A DNA stretch of 64,000 bases, taken from positions 1-64,000 of the forward strand of contig RIAZ01000002.1 of the NCBI GenBank assembly GCA_003762615.1. Reading direction: 5' to 3'. A program made the position numbers and the translations under genes. Shown here one piece after another: positions 35,191 through 44,329 of this stretch (positions are counted from its first letter, which is position 1; every line of letters starts with the position of its first letter). The notes beneath the pieces are model-generated. The model ran no database searches, had not been told where the DNA came from, and saw only the letters and a list, made by a program, of their open reading frames with translations. This stretch comes from Muribaculaceae bacterium Isolate-037 (Harlan) (lineage in GTDB: Bacteria; Bacteroidota; Bacteroidia; Bacteroidales; Muribaculaceae).

Positions 35191-36081
35191 ATGAATATAA
35201 GCATAATATGTCTTGATGCGGAATTTGCAGACAATGAGGAGCTGCTCGAACTTTCTCTTTTCGGACTTGATGGGAAAGAGATATACCATTGTTATTATCG
35301 CCCGGAGATGATAGATGACTGGCGCACGGATATCCATCACATCACTCCGGAGATGGTGGCTGACAAGCAGCCGTTCTCGGAGGTAAAGGGGGAGGTGCAG
35401 CGTTTGCTTGACGAGGCATACGCGCTGACCGGTTTTGCCGTTGACAATGACCTGCGGGTTCTGACCCGTTCGGGCATCTCCGGTCTTGATGATAAGCGGG
35501 TGATAGATGTCAAGGATATGTATTGGTATCAGAAGGGGAGAGCGGAAGAGATGAGTCCGTTTGCCGTGCCGTCGCTGATAGTGTGTGCGAATGCGCTCGG
35601 ACTTGACTTCTCGGAGGCAACGGCACATTCTGCGAGTGCCGACACAGAGGCTACGCTGAAATGCTTCAATCTTCTCCTCAATTCCTACATCGAGGGTAAA
35701 GGTAAGTCGGATGCAGCAGAAGAGGATGTAGACGCGTTCATCAATGAGATAAACGATGCACGTGCCCTCTTTGTGCAGGATAGCGCACGCGGCTACGTGA
35801 AGGTTGGCAAGTACAAGGAATATCATAAGGTATATTTCGGCAAGTCGTCAGATTCCGGAGAACGCACATTGCTGTTTGAAGTGGAGGTTGCCGACCGTTA
35901 CAAAGCGGAATACGAGTTGCGCAAACTTCTGAAGAAAAAGGAGGTGCCCGGCAAGCACAACCTCTACAAACTGACCCTGAAACAGCTTGACGACATCCGC
36001 CGCTACAAAAACGAATACAACGCCGAAGATTCCGCCTGGTGCAAGAAGATACTCCGCAACCTCTCCCGCCTCACCCTTTAG
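35191..36081 (+). CDS. DnaQ-like (DEDDh) 3'-5' exonuclease
   Basis: The RNase T/DnaQ fold covers residues 1-170: ExoI ICLDAEFAD (D9, E11), HHITPEMVADKQP, ExoII GFAVDNDLRVL with its Asp, and ExoIII AHSASADTEATLKC with the His and Asp. The remaining ~125 residues form a charged helical domain of unknown role. Substrate (DNA or RNA) cannot be told. It is a lone gene ahead of carB with its own promoter. Confidence 0.85.
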   Translation: MNISIICLDAEFADNEELLELSLFGLDGKEIYHCYYRPEMIDDWRTDIHHITPEMVADKQPFSEVKGEVQRLLDEAYALTGFAVDNDLRVLTRSGISGLDDKRVIDVKDMYWYQKGRAEEMSPFAVPSLIVCANALGLDFSEATAHSASADTEATLKCFNLLLNSYIEGKGKSDAAEEDVDAFINEINDARALFVQDSARGYVKVGKYKEYHKVYFGKSSDSGERTLLFEVEVADRYKAEYELRKLLKKKEVPGKHNLYKLTLKQLDDIRRYKNEYNAEDSAWCKKILRNLSRLTL

Positions 36082-36140
36082 ATTGGTTGGGGAGATACTT
36101 TGCCAGAATATGATAAAAAATAATATTCTGACTTGATTTC

Positions 36141-36171
36141 TTGTAAATGCGGGAGAATTGTTGTAATTTTG
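36141..36171 (+). promoter_or_regulatory. Promoter of carB
   Basis: TTG (36141-36143), 20-bp spacer, TAATTTTG (36164-36171), 37 bp before the ATG. Confidence 0.75.
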
Positions 36172-36207
36172 TGGGCAAAATTTTGAACATTTCATCGATA
36201 AGAAGTT

Positions 36208-39200
36208 ATGAAGAAGGTTTTGCTGCTCGGCTCCGGTGCCCTTAAGATCGGACAAGCGGGTGAATTTGACTATTCAGGTTCCCAGGCGCTCAAGGCGCTT
36301 CGTGAAGAGGGAATCTCTACAGTGCTTATTAATCCTAACATCGCTACAATTCAGACATCTGAAGGAGTTGCGGATCAGGTCTATTTCCTGCCCGTCACTC
36401 CTTATTTTGTAGAGGAGGTGATCAAGAAGGAACGTCCGGATGGCATTTTGCTTGCGTTCGGTGGTCAGACTGCGCTTAATTGCGGTACGGAACTTTACCA
36501 GAATGGTACGCTTGACAAATATGGTGTCAAAGTGTTGGGTACGTCTGTTGAGGCTATCATGATTACCGAAGACCGTGACCTATTCGTAAAGAAACTTAAT
36601 GAGATCGATATCAAGACTCCGGTTTCGCAGGCCGTTGAGTCGATTGAGGACGCAGTTGAGGTGGCTCATCGCATCGGTTTCCCGGTGATGGTGCGTTCCG
36701 GTTATGCGTTGGGCGGTCTTGGTAGCGGTATCTGCACTAATGATGAGGAGTTCCGTCGTCATTGTGAAAGTGCACTCGCTTATTCCCGTCAGATTCTTGT
36801 GGAGGAATCTTTAAAGGGCTGGAAGGAGATTGAGTTTGAGGTGATCCGCGATGCCAACGACCATTGCTTCACGGTTGTGCCGATGGAGAACTTTGACCCG
36901 CTGGGTATCCATACGGGTGAGTCGATCGTTGTGGCTCCGATTGTATCTCTTACGAAAGAGCAGATAAAGATGCTTGAGGATATCGCCACTAAGGTGGTGC
37001 GCCATATCGGTATCGTCGGTGAATGTAACATCCAGTATGCATTCAATGCTGAGACCAATGACTACAGAATCATTGAGATCAATGCCCGTCTGAGCCGTTC
37101 TTCAGCACTTGCTTCCAAGGCTTCCGGTTATCCTCTCGCATTCGTGGCTGCAAAACTCGCACTCGGATATACTCTTGACCAGATCGGAGAGATGGGCACT
37201 GCCAACTCTGCTTACGTTGCGCCGTCGGTTGACTATATGATTGTCAAGATTCCGCGTTGGGACCTTTCGAAGTTCGTCGGCGTTGACCGTGAGATCGGTT
37301 CTTCGATGAAATCAGTAGGTGAAATCATGTCGATTGGCAAGAGCTTTGAGGAGATTATCCAGAAGGGTCTGCGTATGATCGGTCAGGGTATGCACGGCTT
37401 TGTAGGCAACAACGATATTAAGTTTGATGATCTTGATAAGGTGCTTTCCCATCCTACCGATCTCCGCGTGTTTGCCATCGCTCAAGCTCTTGAGGAGGGT
37501 TATACTATCGAACGTATCGAGGAGTTGACAAAGATCGACAAATGGTTCCTTGAGCGTCTTGACAATATCGTCAAATATAAGAAGGTGCTTTCATCCTACG
37601 ATAATATCGAGAGCTTGCCGAAGGATGTGCTTAAAGAGGCAAAACGTCTCGGATTCTCCGACTTCCAGATCGCTCGTTTCGTAGAGGAGCCTACAGGCAA
37701 CATGGAGCAGGAGGTGCTTAAGGTGCGTGCTCACCGTAAGTCGCTCGACATTGTTCCTCACGTGCGTCGCATCAATACGGTAGCGTCTGAGTATCCTGAT
37801 CTTACGAACTATCTTTACGTCACATACGGAGCTGATGAGAATGCGATACCTTACGACATGAATGCCGGAAACAGCATCGTGGTGCTTGGTTCGGGTGCAT
37901 ACCGCATCGGTAGCTCTGTAGAGTTCGACTGGTGTTCAGTCAATGCAGCGGAGACCTGCCGCAAGCATGGGTACAAGGCGATCATGATCAACTATAACCC
38001 TGAGACAGTCTCCACGGACTATGATATGTGTGACCGTCTCTATTTCGATGAGTTGAGTTTCGAGAGGGTAATGGATATCCTTGATCTTGAAAGCCCGCGT
38101 GGTGTGATTGTGAGCGTTGGCGGTCAGATTCCGAATAACCTTGCAATGAAGCTTTATCGTCGCCACGTGCCTATCCTCGGTACTTCCCCGATCTCTATCG
38201 ACCGTGCGGAGAACCGTCATAAATTCTCGGCAATGCTTGACCAGCTCGGCATCGACCAGCCGCGTTGGAAGGAGCTTACCACAAGAGATGAGATCGACTC
38301 ATTCGTGAAGGAGGTTGGTTTCCCGGTTCTTATCCGTCCGAGCTACGTGCTTTCGGGTGCTGCAATGAACGTCTGCTACGATTATGAGCAGATGCACCGA
38401 TTCCTCAATGAGGCAGCAAAAGTGTCGAAGGAATATCCGGTAGTGGTATCAGCGTTCATGCAGAATGCCAAGGAGATCGAGTTTGACGCAGTGGCACGCA
38501 ACGGCGAGATCGTGGAATATGCCATATCGGAGCATATCGAGTTTGCAGGCGTTCACTCAGGCGACGCTACTCTCGTATTCCCGGCTCAGAAGATCTATCT
38601 TGCCACGGCACGCCGCATCAAGAGAATCAGTGCGCAGATTGCTAAGGAACTTAACATCTCCGGTCCGTTCAACATCCAGTTCCTTGCAAAAGACAATTAT
38701 GTGAAGGTGATCGAGTGCAACTTGCGTGCATCCCGCAGCTTCCCGTTTGTCAGCAAGGTACTTAAGAAGAATTTCATTGAGACTGCCACACGCATCATGC
38801 TTGGTGAGAAGGTTGAGAAGGTGGATACCTCCACATTCGATATTGACTATATCGGCGTGAAGGCATCGCAGTTCTCATTCGCACGTCTGCATAAGGCAGA
38901 CCCTGTGCTTGGTGTGGATATGTCGTCAACCGGTGAGGTTGGATGTCTTGGCAAGGATTTTGATGAGGCATTGCTCAATGCCATGCTTTCTGTGGGTCAT
39001 CACATCCCGAAGGGTGCAGTGCTCGTAAGTTCGGGCGATGTACGCGGCAAGGTGGATATGCTTGAGGCATGCCGTCTGCTCAGCGAGGATGGCTATAAGA
39101 TCTACGCTACGGCTGGAACTGCCAATTTCCTCAATCAGAATGGCGTAGAGGCTCAGGCAGTATGCTGGCCTGATGAAGAGGGTGAGAATGTGCTTGACCT

Positions 39201-39408
39201 GATTTCAAATCATAAGGTGGATCTTGTCATCAACATCCCGAAGAACCATACCAAGCGTGAGCTTACTAATGGTTACCGCATACGTCGTTGGGCTATCGAC
39301 CACAACATACCGTTGCTGACCAATGCGCGTCTTGCAAGTGCGTTTGTGAAGGCTTTCATCAACAAGAAGGAGAAAGACCTCTCGATCACTCCGTGGAAAG
39401 AGTATTGA
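36208..39408 (+). CDS. carB: Carbamoyl-phosphate synthase, large subunit
   Basis: Makes carbamoyl phosphate from bicarbonate, ammonia and two ATP for pyrimidine and arginine synthesis. At 1066 aa it has two homologous halves, each with a pre-ATP-grasp segment (LLGSGALKIGQAGEFDYSG and VLGSGAYRIGSSVEFDW) and an ATP-grasp core (VRSGYALGGLGSG; IRPSYVLSGAAMNV), an oligomerisation region between, and a C-terminal MGS-like allosteric domain (about 930-1066, KIYATAGTANFL). carA is not adjacent; it would have to lie elsewhere. Confidence 0.98.
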   Translation: MKKVLLLGSGALKIGQAGEFDYSGSQALKALREEGISTVLINPNIATIQTSEGVADQVYFLPVTPYFVEEVIKKERPDGILLAFGGQTALNCGTELYQNGTLDKYGVKVLGTSVEAIMITEDRDLFVKKLNEIDIKTPVSQAVESIEDAVEVAHRIGFPVMVRSGYALGGLGSGICTNDEEFRRHCESALAYSRQILVEESLKGWKEIEFEVIRDANDHCFTVVPMENFDPLGIHTGESIVVAPIVSLTKEQIKMLEDIATKVVRHIGIVGECNIQYAFNAETNDYRIIEINARLSRSSALASKASGYPLAFVAAKLALGYTLDQIGEMGTANSAYVAPSVDYMIVKIPRWDLSKFVGVDREIGSSMKSVGEIMSIGKSFEEIIQKGLRMIGQGMHGFVGNNDIKFDDLDKVLSHPTDLRVFAIAQALEEGYTIERIEELTKIDKWFLERLDNIVKYKKVLSSYDNIESLPKDVLKEAKRLGFSDFQIARFVEEPTGNMEQEVLKVRAHRKSLDIVPHVRRINTVASEYPDLTNYLYVTYGADENAIPYDMNAGNSIVVLGSGAYRIGSSVEFDWCSVNAAETCRKHGYKAIMINYNPETVSTDYDMCDRLYFDELSFERVMDILDLESPRGVIVSVGGQIPNNLAMKLYRRHVPILGTSPISIDRAENRHKFSAMLDQLGIDQPRWKELTTRDEIDSFVKEVGFPVLIRPSYVLSGAAMNVCYDYEQMHRFLNEAAKVSKEYPVVVSAFMQNAKEIEFDAVARNGEIVEYAISEHIEFAGVHSGDATLVFPAQKIYLATARRIKRISAQIAKELNISGPFNIQFLAKDNYVKVIECNLRASRSFPFVSKVLKKNFIETATRIMLGEKVEKVDTSTFDIDYIGVKASQFSFARLHKADPVLGVDMSSTGEVGCLGKDFDEALLNAMLSVGHHIPKGAVLVSSGDVRGKVDMLEACRLLSEDGYKIYATAGTANFLNQNGVEAQAVCWPDEEGENVLDLISNHKVDLVINIPKNHTKRELTNGYRIRRWAIDHNIPLLTNARLASAFVKAFINKKEKDLSITPWKEY

Positions 39409-39463
39409 TTGCAATGAAGTTTAGACAATTTCAATAGATCTAAGCAAGATATTTCATAAATCG

Positions 39464-39496
39464 GTCCGGGATTCAGTTGAGTCCCGGACTTTTTTT
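39464..39496 (+). terminator. Terminator after carB
   Basis: GTCCGGGA (39464-39471) pairs with TCCCGGAC (39482-39489), followed by seven T residues. Confidence 0.9.
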
Positions 39497-39670
39497 GTGG
39501 GATTACCGATAAATCCTTGAAATAAGTATAAACATCTTCAATAAAAATTAAATAATACAACAGATAAGGGATTGAAAACATTATAAATTTGTGTAATTTT
39601 TCTGAGGAGGGGATGATTGGGTGTCTGTATTCAGGGAGTTATGATTGTGGTATAAGAAATTGATTTTATT

Positions 39671-40921
39671 ATGGAAAACACCGGGAGAAAAAATAATGAT
39701 ATTGATGGGAACGTAGGTATGGGTCAACCGGATGATAATGGATTTGTCCGTCCGTTTGTACAGCCACGTGGACGTAGACCTTTTGCCGTTGTCTTTCTGC
39801 TGGTGGCATTGGGAGCAGTTGTGGCTGCGTTTGTGTATTTCGCCTTGTATCAGACGGGACATATCCACGTGACCCGGGAATTTAGTGACGGGTCGATATT
39901 CTCCGGCTATTGGAGGATGGGTGAGCCATTCGGAGAGGGTGTGCTTGTCACGTCAAAAGGTGAGCTCTTTGAGGGTGTCTGGGATGATAACGGGAAACTT
40001 AATTCCGGAGTGGTGGTGGCGAAGGAATTTACGTATACCGGCGGATTGAAGGATTATCTGCCGGATGGCTATGGCGCGTGTCATTATAAGGATGGCACAC
40101 GTTATCATGGTTTCTGGAGTGCCGGACGGAAGGAGGGACTCGGAAAACTGACTACTGCGAAGGGAGATGTGGCTTTCGGGGTATGGACTGACGGGGATTT
40201 GCCTCCGGCTGAGGGTCAGACGTATTCCACGGGTGAAAGGGTATATGGCATTGACGTGTCGAATCATCAGTATGTGATCGATTGGGAGAGACTTGCTCTC
40301 TATGCCGATAGTGCCGGAGTGGTGAAGCCTTCGGTTGATAGTTCTCGCTATCTGCAACCTGTGTTGTTTGCCATAATCAAGTCTACGGAGGGTGCGGATT
40401 GGCAGGCGGATACCTTCAAACGGAATTTTGCTGAGGCAAAGAGATGTGGCATAGTCAGGGGTGCGTATCATTTCCTGCGGTTGAGTGATATTGATGGACA
40501 GATAAAGAATTTTATAGAGAACACGCCTCTTGAACCGGGCGATCTTCCTCCGGTGCTTGACATGGAGCTTGATAAGCGAGAGATGGCGCGATATAAGGAT
40601 CTGGCATGTGAGTATGCCCATAAATGGCTTGATGCCATAGAGCGTCATTATGGAGTGAAACCGATACTTTATACCTACGATTCGTATTATAATAATTATC
40701 TGAAGGGTAAAGGCTTTGATGATTATGATTTCTTCATAGCGCGTTATCATGAGGATTATCCACGTGTGCCACATCTTGAGATATGGCAGTATACGGAGAA
40801 GGGACGAGCCGGAGGGATCACCACTCCTGTTGACCTCGATATATTCATGGGTGATTATTCGCAATTCGAATCCTATATGGATAAGAATAAGATATCGACA
40901 ATCCCAACTCGTGCTTTATAG
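39671..40921 (+). CDS. Membrane-anchored MORN-repeat / GH25 lysozyme-like protein
   Basis: 416 aa. A cytoplasmic N-terminus is followed by one membrane helix (about 38-62), then MORN-type repeats (about 68-180: SGYWRMGEPFGEGV, YHGFWSAGRKEGLGKL), and a GH25 muramidase domain (about 195-400). GH25 landmarks are YGIDVSNHQ with the first catalytic Asp, AIIKSTEG, GAYHFLR and VLDMELD with the Asp/Glu pair, and WQYTEKG near the end. It likely cuts peptidoglycan from the periplasmic side. A -7-like TAAATTTG lies at 39584-39591. Confidence 0.9.
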   Translation: MENTGRKNNDIDGNVGMGQPDDNGFVRPFVQPRGRRPFAVVFLLVALGAVVAAFVYFALYQTGHIHVTREFSDGSIFSGYWRMGEPFGEGVLVTSKGELFEGVWDDNGKLNSGVVVAKEFTYTGGLKDYLPDGYGACHYKDGTRYHGFWSAGRKEGLGKLTTAKGDVAFGVWTDGDLPPAEGQTYSTGERVYGIDVSNHQYVIDWERLALYADSAGVVKPSVDSSRYLQPVLFAIIKSTEGADWQADTFKRNFAEAKRCGIVRGAYHFLRLSDIDGQIKNFIENTPLEPGDLPPVLDMELDKREMARYKDLACEYAHKWLDAIERHYGVKPILYTYDSYYNNYLKGKGFDDYDFFIARYHEDYPRVPHLEIWQYTEKGRAGGITTPVDLDIFMGDYSQFESYMDKNKISTIPTRAL

Positions 40922-40952
40922 ATCAAGTTAAAAATTAATCCAGACAGTCTAT

Positions 40953-41008
40953 AAAAAACTAAGGATTATGCGGTCCGTTGGCTGGTACGCATAATCCTTA
41001 GTTTTATA
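40953..41008. terminator. Bidirectional terminator between converging genes
   Basis: A perfect 14-bp stem (40959-40972 with 40988-41001), flanked by an A run on the left and a T run on the right; it serves the GH25 gene and the DPP III gene. Confidence 0.9.
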
Positions 41009-41033
41009 TATTGCAGTCGATGCAATTGGGTGA

Positions 41034-43061
41034 TCAGTAGCCGAGGGTGGTGTAGTCCTGGCTCAGACGGAGCATTTGGTCTTTGAAGTCTTCGCCGTAT
41101 TTGAGTTTTACGTCTTTGATCTCACCCTTCTCGTCATACACCGGCTCGTAGATGGGGTTGATGAATCCGCGATAGGGGGGTATGTTGAGTTTTGAGAAAC
41201 GGTCAAGCACCTCCTTGTGAAGTTTGGGATCAACTTTCACGGCATAGCGGTTGATCAGATCGGCACCTGCCTGATAGTTGCCTGTGCTCTTTATCTCCTG
41301 AATCTCGCCAAGCAATTGACCGAACAGATCGCGAAGTTTCCGATAGTCGTTGATCTTCACGAAAGTCTTGCCGTTCTTCTTCACGAGTTCTACAACTTTC
41401 CCTTTTTTACCTTTCTCAAGCACCCAAGCGGCAATCAGCTGACGGTTGCGCATGTGTGCCTCCTCAACGTCCTTACCCGGTTCTATACGGTTGAGCTGGG
41501 TCATAAGTCCGTTTAGCATGAATTTGTAATATTCCGCCTTGTAAGCCTCCGGATTGTCGAGGATGCCAAGCTCAATGAGTTTCGGATCGGCGAGATAGTA
41601 GAGAGCGAAAAGGTCGGCACGAGCCTCCTCCAATGCGGAGCCGTTCTCCTTCAGGGCTTCAGAGTCAACACTGGGGAGCAACTGACCGGAAGCGTGACCG
41701 AGACACTCGTGAAGGTCAGTGTGGAGCATGTCGGTGATGTAGAGATAATCCTCAAGAAGTTTTCTTGTAGGCGCGTCTATCACGAACTCCTCATTAAATC
41801 CGTTGCCATGAGAAGCCATGTCGTATGCCTCGGTGATATTCTCGATAGTCACGGATTTCGAGCCATGCTCAGCGCGAATCCAGTCGGCATTCGGAAGGTT
41901 GATGCCTATTGCTGTTGAGGGGAATGCGTCACCCCCCAACATGGCAGCGTTGATCACCTTTGCCGACACACCTTTCACCGACGGCTTGCGGAATTTCGGG
42001 TCGATCGGGGCGTGGTCTTCAAACCATTGTGCATTTCCGGAGATAGTCTCTGTGCGGGATGAAGCCTCCTTGTTCTTGAAGTTGACGTATGCTTCCCAAG
42101 ATCCGGTCATGCCGAGAGGGTCGCCGTAGCTCTCGATGAAACCGTTGACGAAATCGACATCGCAAGCGGTGTCCTCTGCCCATAGGATTGAATATTCATC
42201 AAACAGACGGAGATCGCCTGTGATGTAGTAATCGATAAGTTTTGTGATATAGGCTTTCTGTTCGGGACTTTCAGCTACGCTCTTAGCCATGTCAAGCCAA
42301 TAGATTATCTTGGCAATTGCCGGACCGTAGAGTCCGTTCAGATGGTAGTGCTGCTCCTTGATTTTTCCATCCTCCTTCACCACACGTGCATTCAGACCGT
42401 AAGAGATGGGCTGATTGTCATTAGGCTTCTTGATAGAGGCATAGTATGCCTCCACTTCCGCCTGAGTGACGCCATCGCCATAAAGGTTGTTGGCGGAATT
42501 AGCCACTACGTCGCCGGAACCATCCTGATTTACGCGCTTCGGCATAACAGTAGGGTCGAAAATTACCGGGGTGAGTGTGGAGAGAAGCTGTGCGCGAGTC
42601 TCGCCCGGATTCAGCGGAAGGAGAGAGTCGGGGAGAGCGTTCACCTGCTCGGTGAAGAATGCCTGAGAGAAATCGGGTGTGAACTTATCGGTGGAGTAGT
42701 GGTGGTGTATGCCGTTGCCAAACCATATCTGCTTCAGATATTTCTCAAAAGCCTTGAACTCCTTGGAATTTCTGTCGCCTTTATAATTGGTGTAGATGTT
42801 TTCAAGAAGTTTGCGGATCTGAAGGTTGTATCTTCCGTTCTGGTCCCAGATTATGTCACGTCCGTATTGTGCAGCCTGCGACAGATAGTAGACCATCTTT
42901 TTCTGGTTAAGAGAGAGTCGGTCAAATTCAGGCACCTCATAACGAAGCACCTCTATGTCGGCAAATCGGTCGACATGGTAGTCGAAATTCTTATCAACCA
43001 CAGCACTTGCCTGGAAAGAAAGCATGGAAGCGAGGATTAAAGATGAAAGTTGTTTTGTCAT
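41034..43061 (-). CDS. Dipeptidyl-peptidase III family zinc peptidase (M49)
   Basis: Removes dipeptides from peptide N-termini. About 675 aa. The zinc motif is HECLGH, the M49 HExxGH motif with Cys in the variable position, followed by EEARADL with the third ligand Glu. The start at 43061 gives a proper signal peptide (MTKQLSSLILASMLSFQASA), suggesting periplasmic or surface location; the frame extends 16 residues further, to 43109, but that extension lacks support. Confidence 0.93.
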   Translation of the reverse strand: MTKQLSSLILASMLSFQASAVVDKNFDYHVDRFADIEVLRYEVPEFDRLSLNQKKMVYYLSQAAQYGRDIIWDQNGRYNLQIRKLLENIYTNYKGDRNSKEFKAFEKYLKQIWFGNGIHHHYSTDKFTPDFSQAFFTEQVNALPDSLLPLNPGETRAQLLSTLTPVIFDPTVMPKRVNQDGSGDVVANSANNLYGDGVTQAEVEAYYASIKKPNDNQPISYGLNARVVKEDGKIKEQHYHLNGLYGPAIAKIIYWLDMAKSVAESPEQKAYITKLIDYYITGDLRLFDEYSILWAEDTACDVDFVNGFIESYGDPLGMTGSWEAYVNFKNKEASSRTETISGNAQWFEDHAPIDPKFRKPSVKGVSAKVINAAMLGGDAFPSTAIGINLPNADWIRAEHGSKSVTIENITEAYDMASHGNGFNEEFVIDAPTRKLLEDYLYITDMLHTDLHECLGHASGQLLPSVDSEALKENGSALEEARADLFALYYLADPKLIELGILDNPEAYKAEYYKFMLNGLMTQLNRIEPGKDVEEAHMRNRQLIAAWVLEKGKKGKVVELVKKNGKTFVKINDYRKLRDLFGQLLGEIQEIKSTGNYQAGADLINRYAVKVDPKLHKEVLDRFSKLNIPPYRGFINPIYEPVYDEKGEIKDVKLKYGEDFKDQMLRLSQDYTTLGY

Positions 43062-43123
43062 TTTATTGAATTTATTAATGTGATGGTGGAATGGCTTCAG
43101 AACCGCCATTCCACCACACAGGA

Positions 43124-44302
43124 TTATTCTACGTAAAGCACGAGTCCCTTCAGATATTCACCCTCCGGATGAGATATGTCTACGGGATGATCGGCGGGTT
43201 GCGTCAGCTGATGGAGAATACGCACCTTCCGTCCCGACTGTGCGGCAGCAGTGAATACCGCCAGACGGAACATCTCACGTGTCACCACCTGAGAGCAGGA
43301 GAACGTGAAGAGTATGCCACCGGGTTTGATTTTCTCAAACGCCTTTGCATTGAGTTTGCGATAGCCGATCAGTCCATTTTTCAGAGCAGATCTGTGTTTT
43401 GCAAAAGCGGGTGGGTCAAGTATTATGAGGTCGTAGGCATCCTTCTCCATCTCCGCCAGATATTTGAAGGCATCGAGAGCATGGGTTTTGTGGCGAGGGT
43501 CGCCGGGAAAATTAAGCTCGATATTCGCATCGGTAAGGGCGGCTGCCTTTGCAGAGGAGTCAACCGAGTCAACCTTGAGGGCACCCCCTCTCATGGCATA
43601 CACAGAGAATCCGCCGGTATAGCAGAACATGTTCAGCACGTTTCTGCCATGAGCATATTTCTCAAGAAGAGAACGGTTCTCCCTTTGGTCAACGAAGAAT
43701 CCGGTCTTCTGTCCGCGCAGCCAGTCGATGTTGAATCTCAGACCGTTTTCAATAGCGATATTACCGTCGAAGCGTCCGATGAGATAATCGTTCTGCGGAT
43801 CAAGCTGGGCCTTGTAGGGGAGAGTGGTCTCGCTTTTGTAGTACACGTTTCTTATCGGGAGGTCAGGGAGTTCGGTCAATGCCTCCGCAATCTTCATGCG
43901 TTCAAAGTGCATACCCGGAGAGTGTGCCTGCACCACGGCAGTGTCGCCGTAGACATCTATAACGAGACCGGGGAGGAAATCACCCTCTCCATGCACGAGA
44001 CGGAAACAATTGTTGTCCTGACGCATCAGTCCGAGAGTCTTCCTTAGCCGACAGGCAGACTCAAGACGGGTGCGGAAGAAATCGTCCGCGAGAGGATTGT
44101 CGCCGAACGTGAGGAGCCTTACAGCAATGCTCCCTATCTGATAATGTCCGTATCCGAGAGTCTTTCCGTCAGCCGACACTACTTTTACGAGGTTGCCCTC
44201 CTCGACACTGTCCGGAATGGATGCGATTGCGCCCGAAAACACCCAGGGGTGATGGCGAAGTATGGATTCCTCTTTGCGAGGCTTGAGTGTGATGGTTTCC
44301 AT
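43124..44302 (-). CDS. rlmI: 23S rRNA (cytosine) methyltransferase, RlmI family
   Basis: A 392-aa class I methyltransferase with an N-terminal PUA domain (ESILRHHPWVFSGAI) and a C-terminal SAM domain (NVLNMFCYTGGFSVYAMRGGA; acidic VDSVDSS; catalytic-region LDPPAFAKHRSALKNG; and TFSCSQVV with the nucleophile-type Cys). It matches RlmI, which makes m5C in 23S rRNA. The stop is 62 bp from the DPP III start; rseP is 27 bp upstream, so these minus-strand genes may be co-transcribed. Confidence 0.9.
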   Translation of the reverse strand: METITLKPRKEESILRHHPWVFSGAIASIPDSVEEGNLVKVVSADGKTLGYGHYQIGSIAVRLLTFGDNPLADDFFRTRLESACRLRKTLGLMRQDNNCFRLVHGEGDFLPGLVIDVYGDTAVVQAHSPGMHFERMKIAEALTELPDLPIRNVYYKSETTLPYKAQLDPQNDYLIGRFDGNIAIENGLRFNIDWLRGQKTGFFVDQRENRSLLEKYAHGRNVLNMFCYTGGFSVYAMRGGALKVDSVDSSAKAAALTDANIELNFPGDPRHKTHALDAFKYLAEMEKDAYDLIILDPPAFAKHRSALKNGLIGYRKLNAKAFEKIKPGGILFTFSCSQVVTREMFRLAVFTAAAQSGRKVRILHQLTQPADHPVDISHPEGEYLKGLVLYVE

Positions 44303-44329
44303 TTTTCGTATTATCTGAGAGAGTGATGA

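Noticed and set aside
39953..40864. 303-aa frame antisense to the MORN/GH25 gene
   Set aside because: Isoleucine/arginine-rich shadow frame; the plus-strand gene has clear domains.
43091..44047. 318-aa frame antisense to rlmI
   Set aside because: Shadow of a conserved methyltransferase gene.
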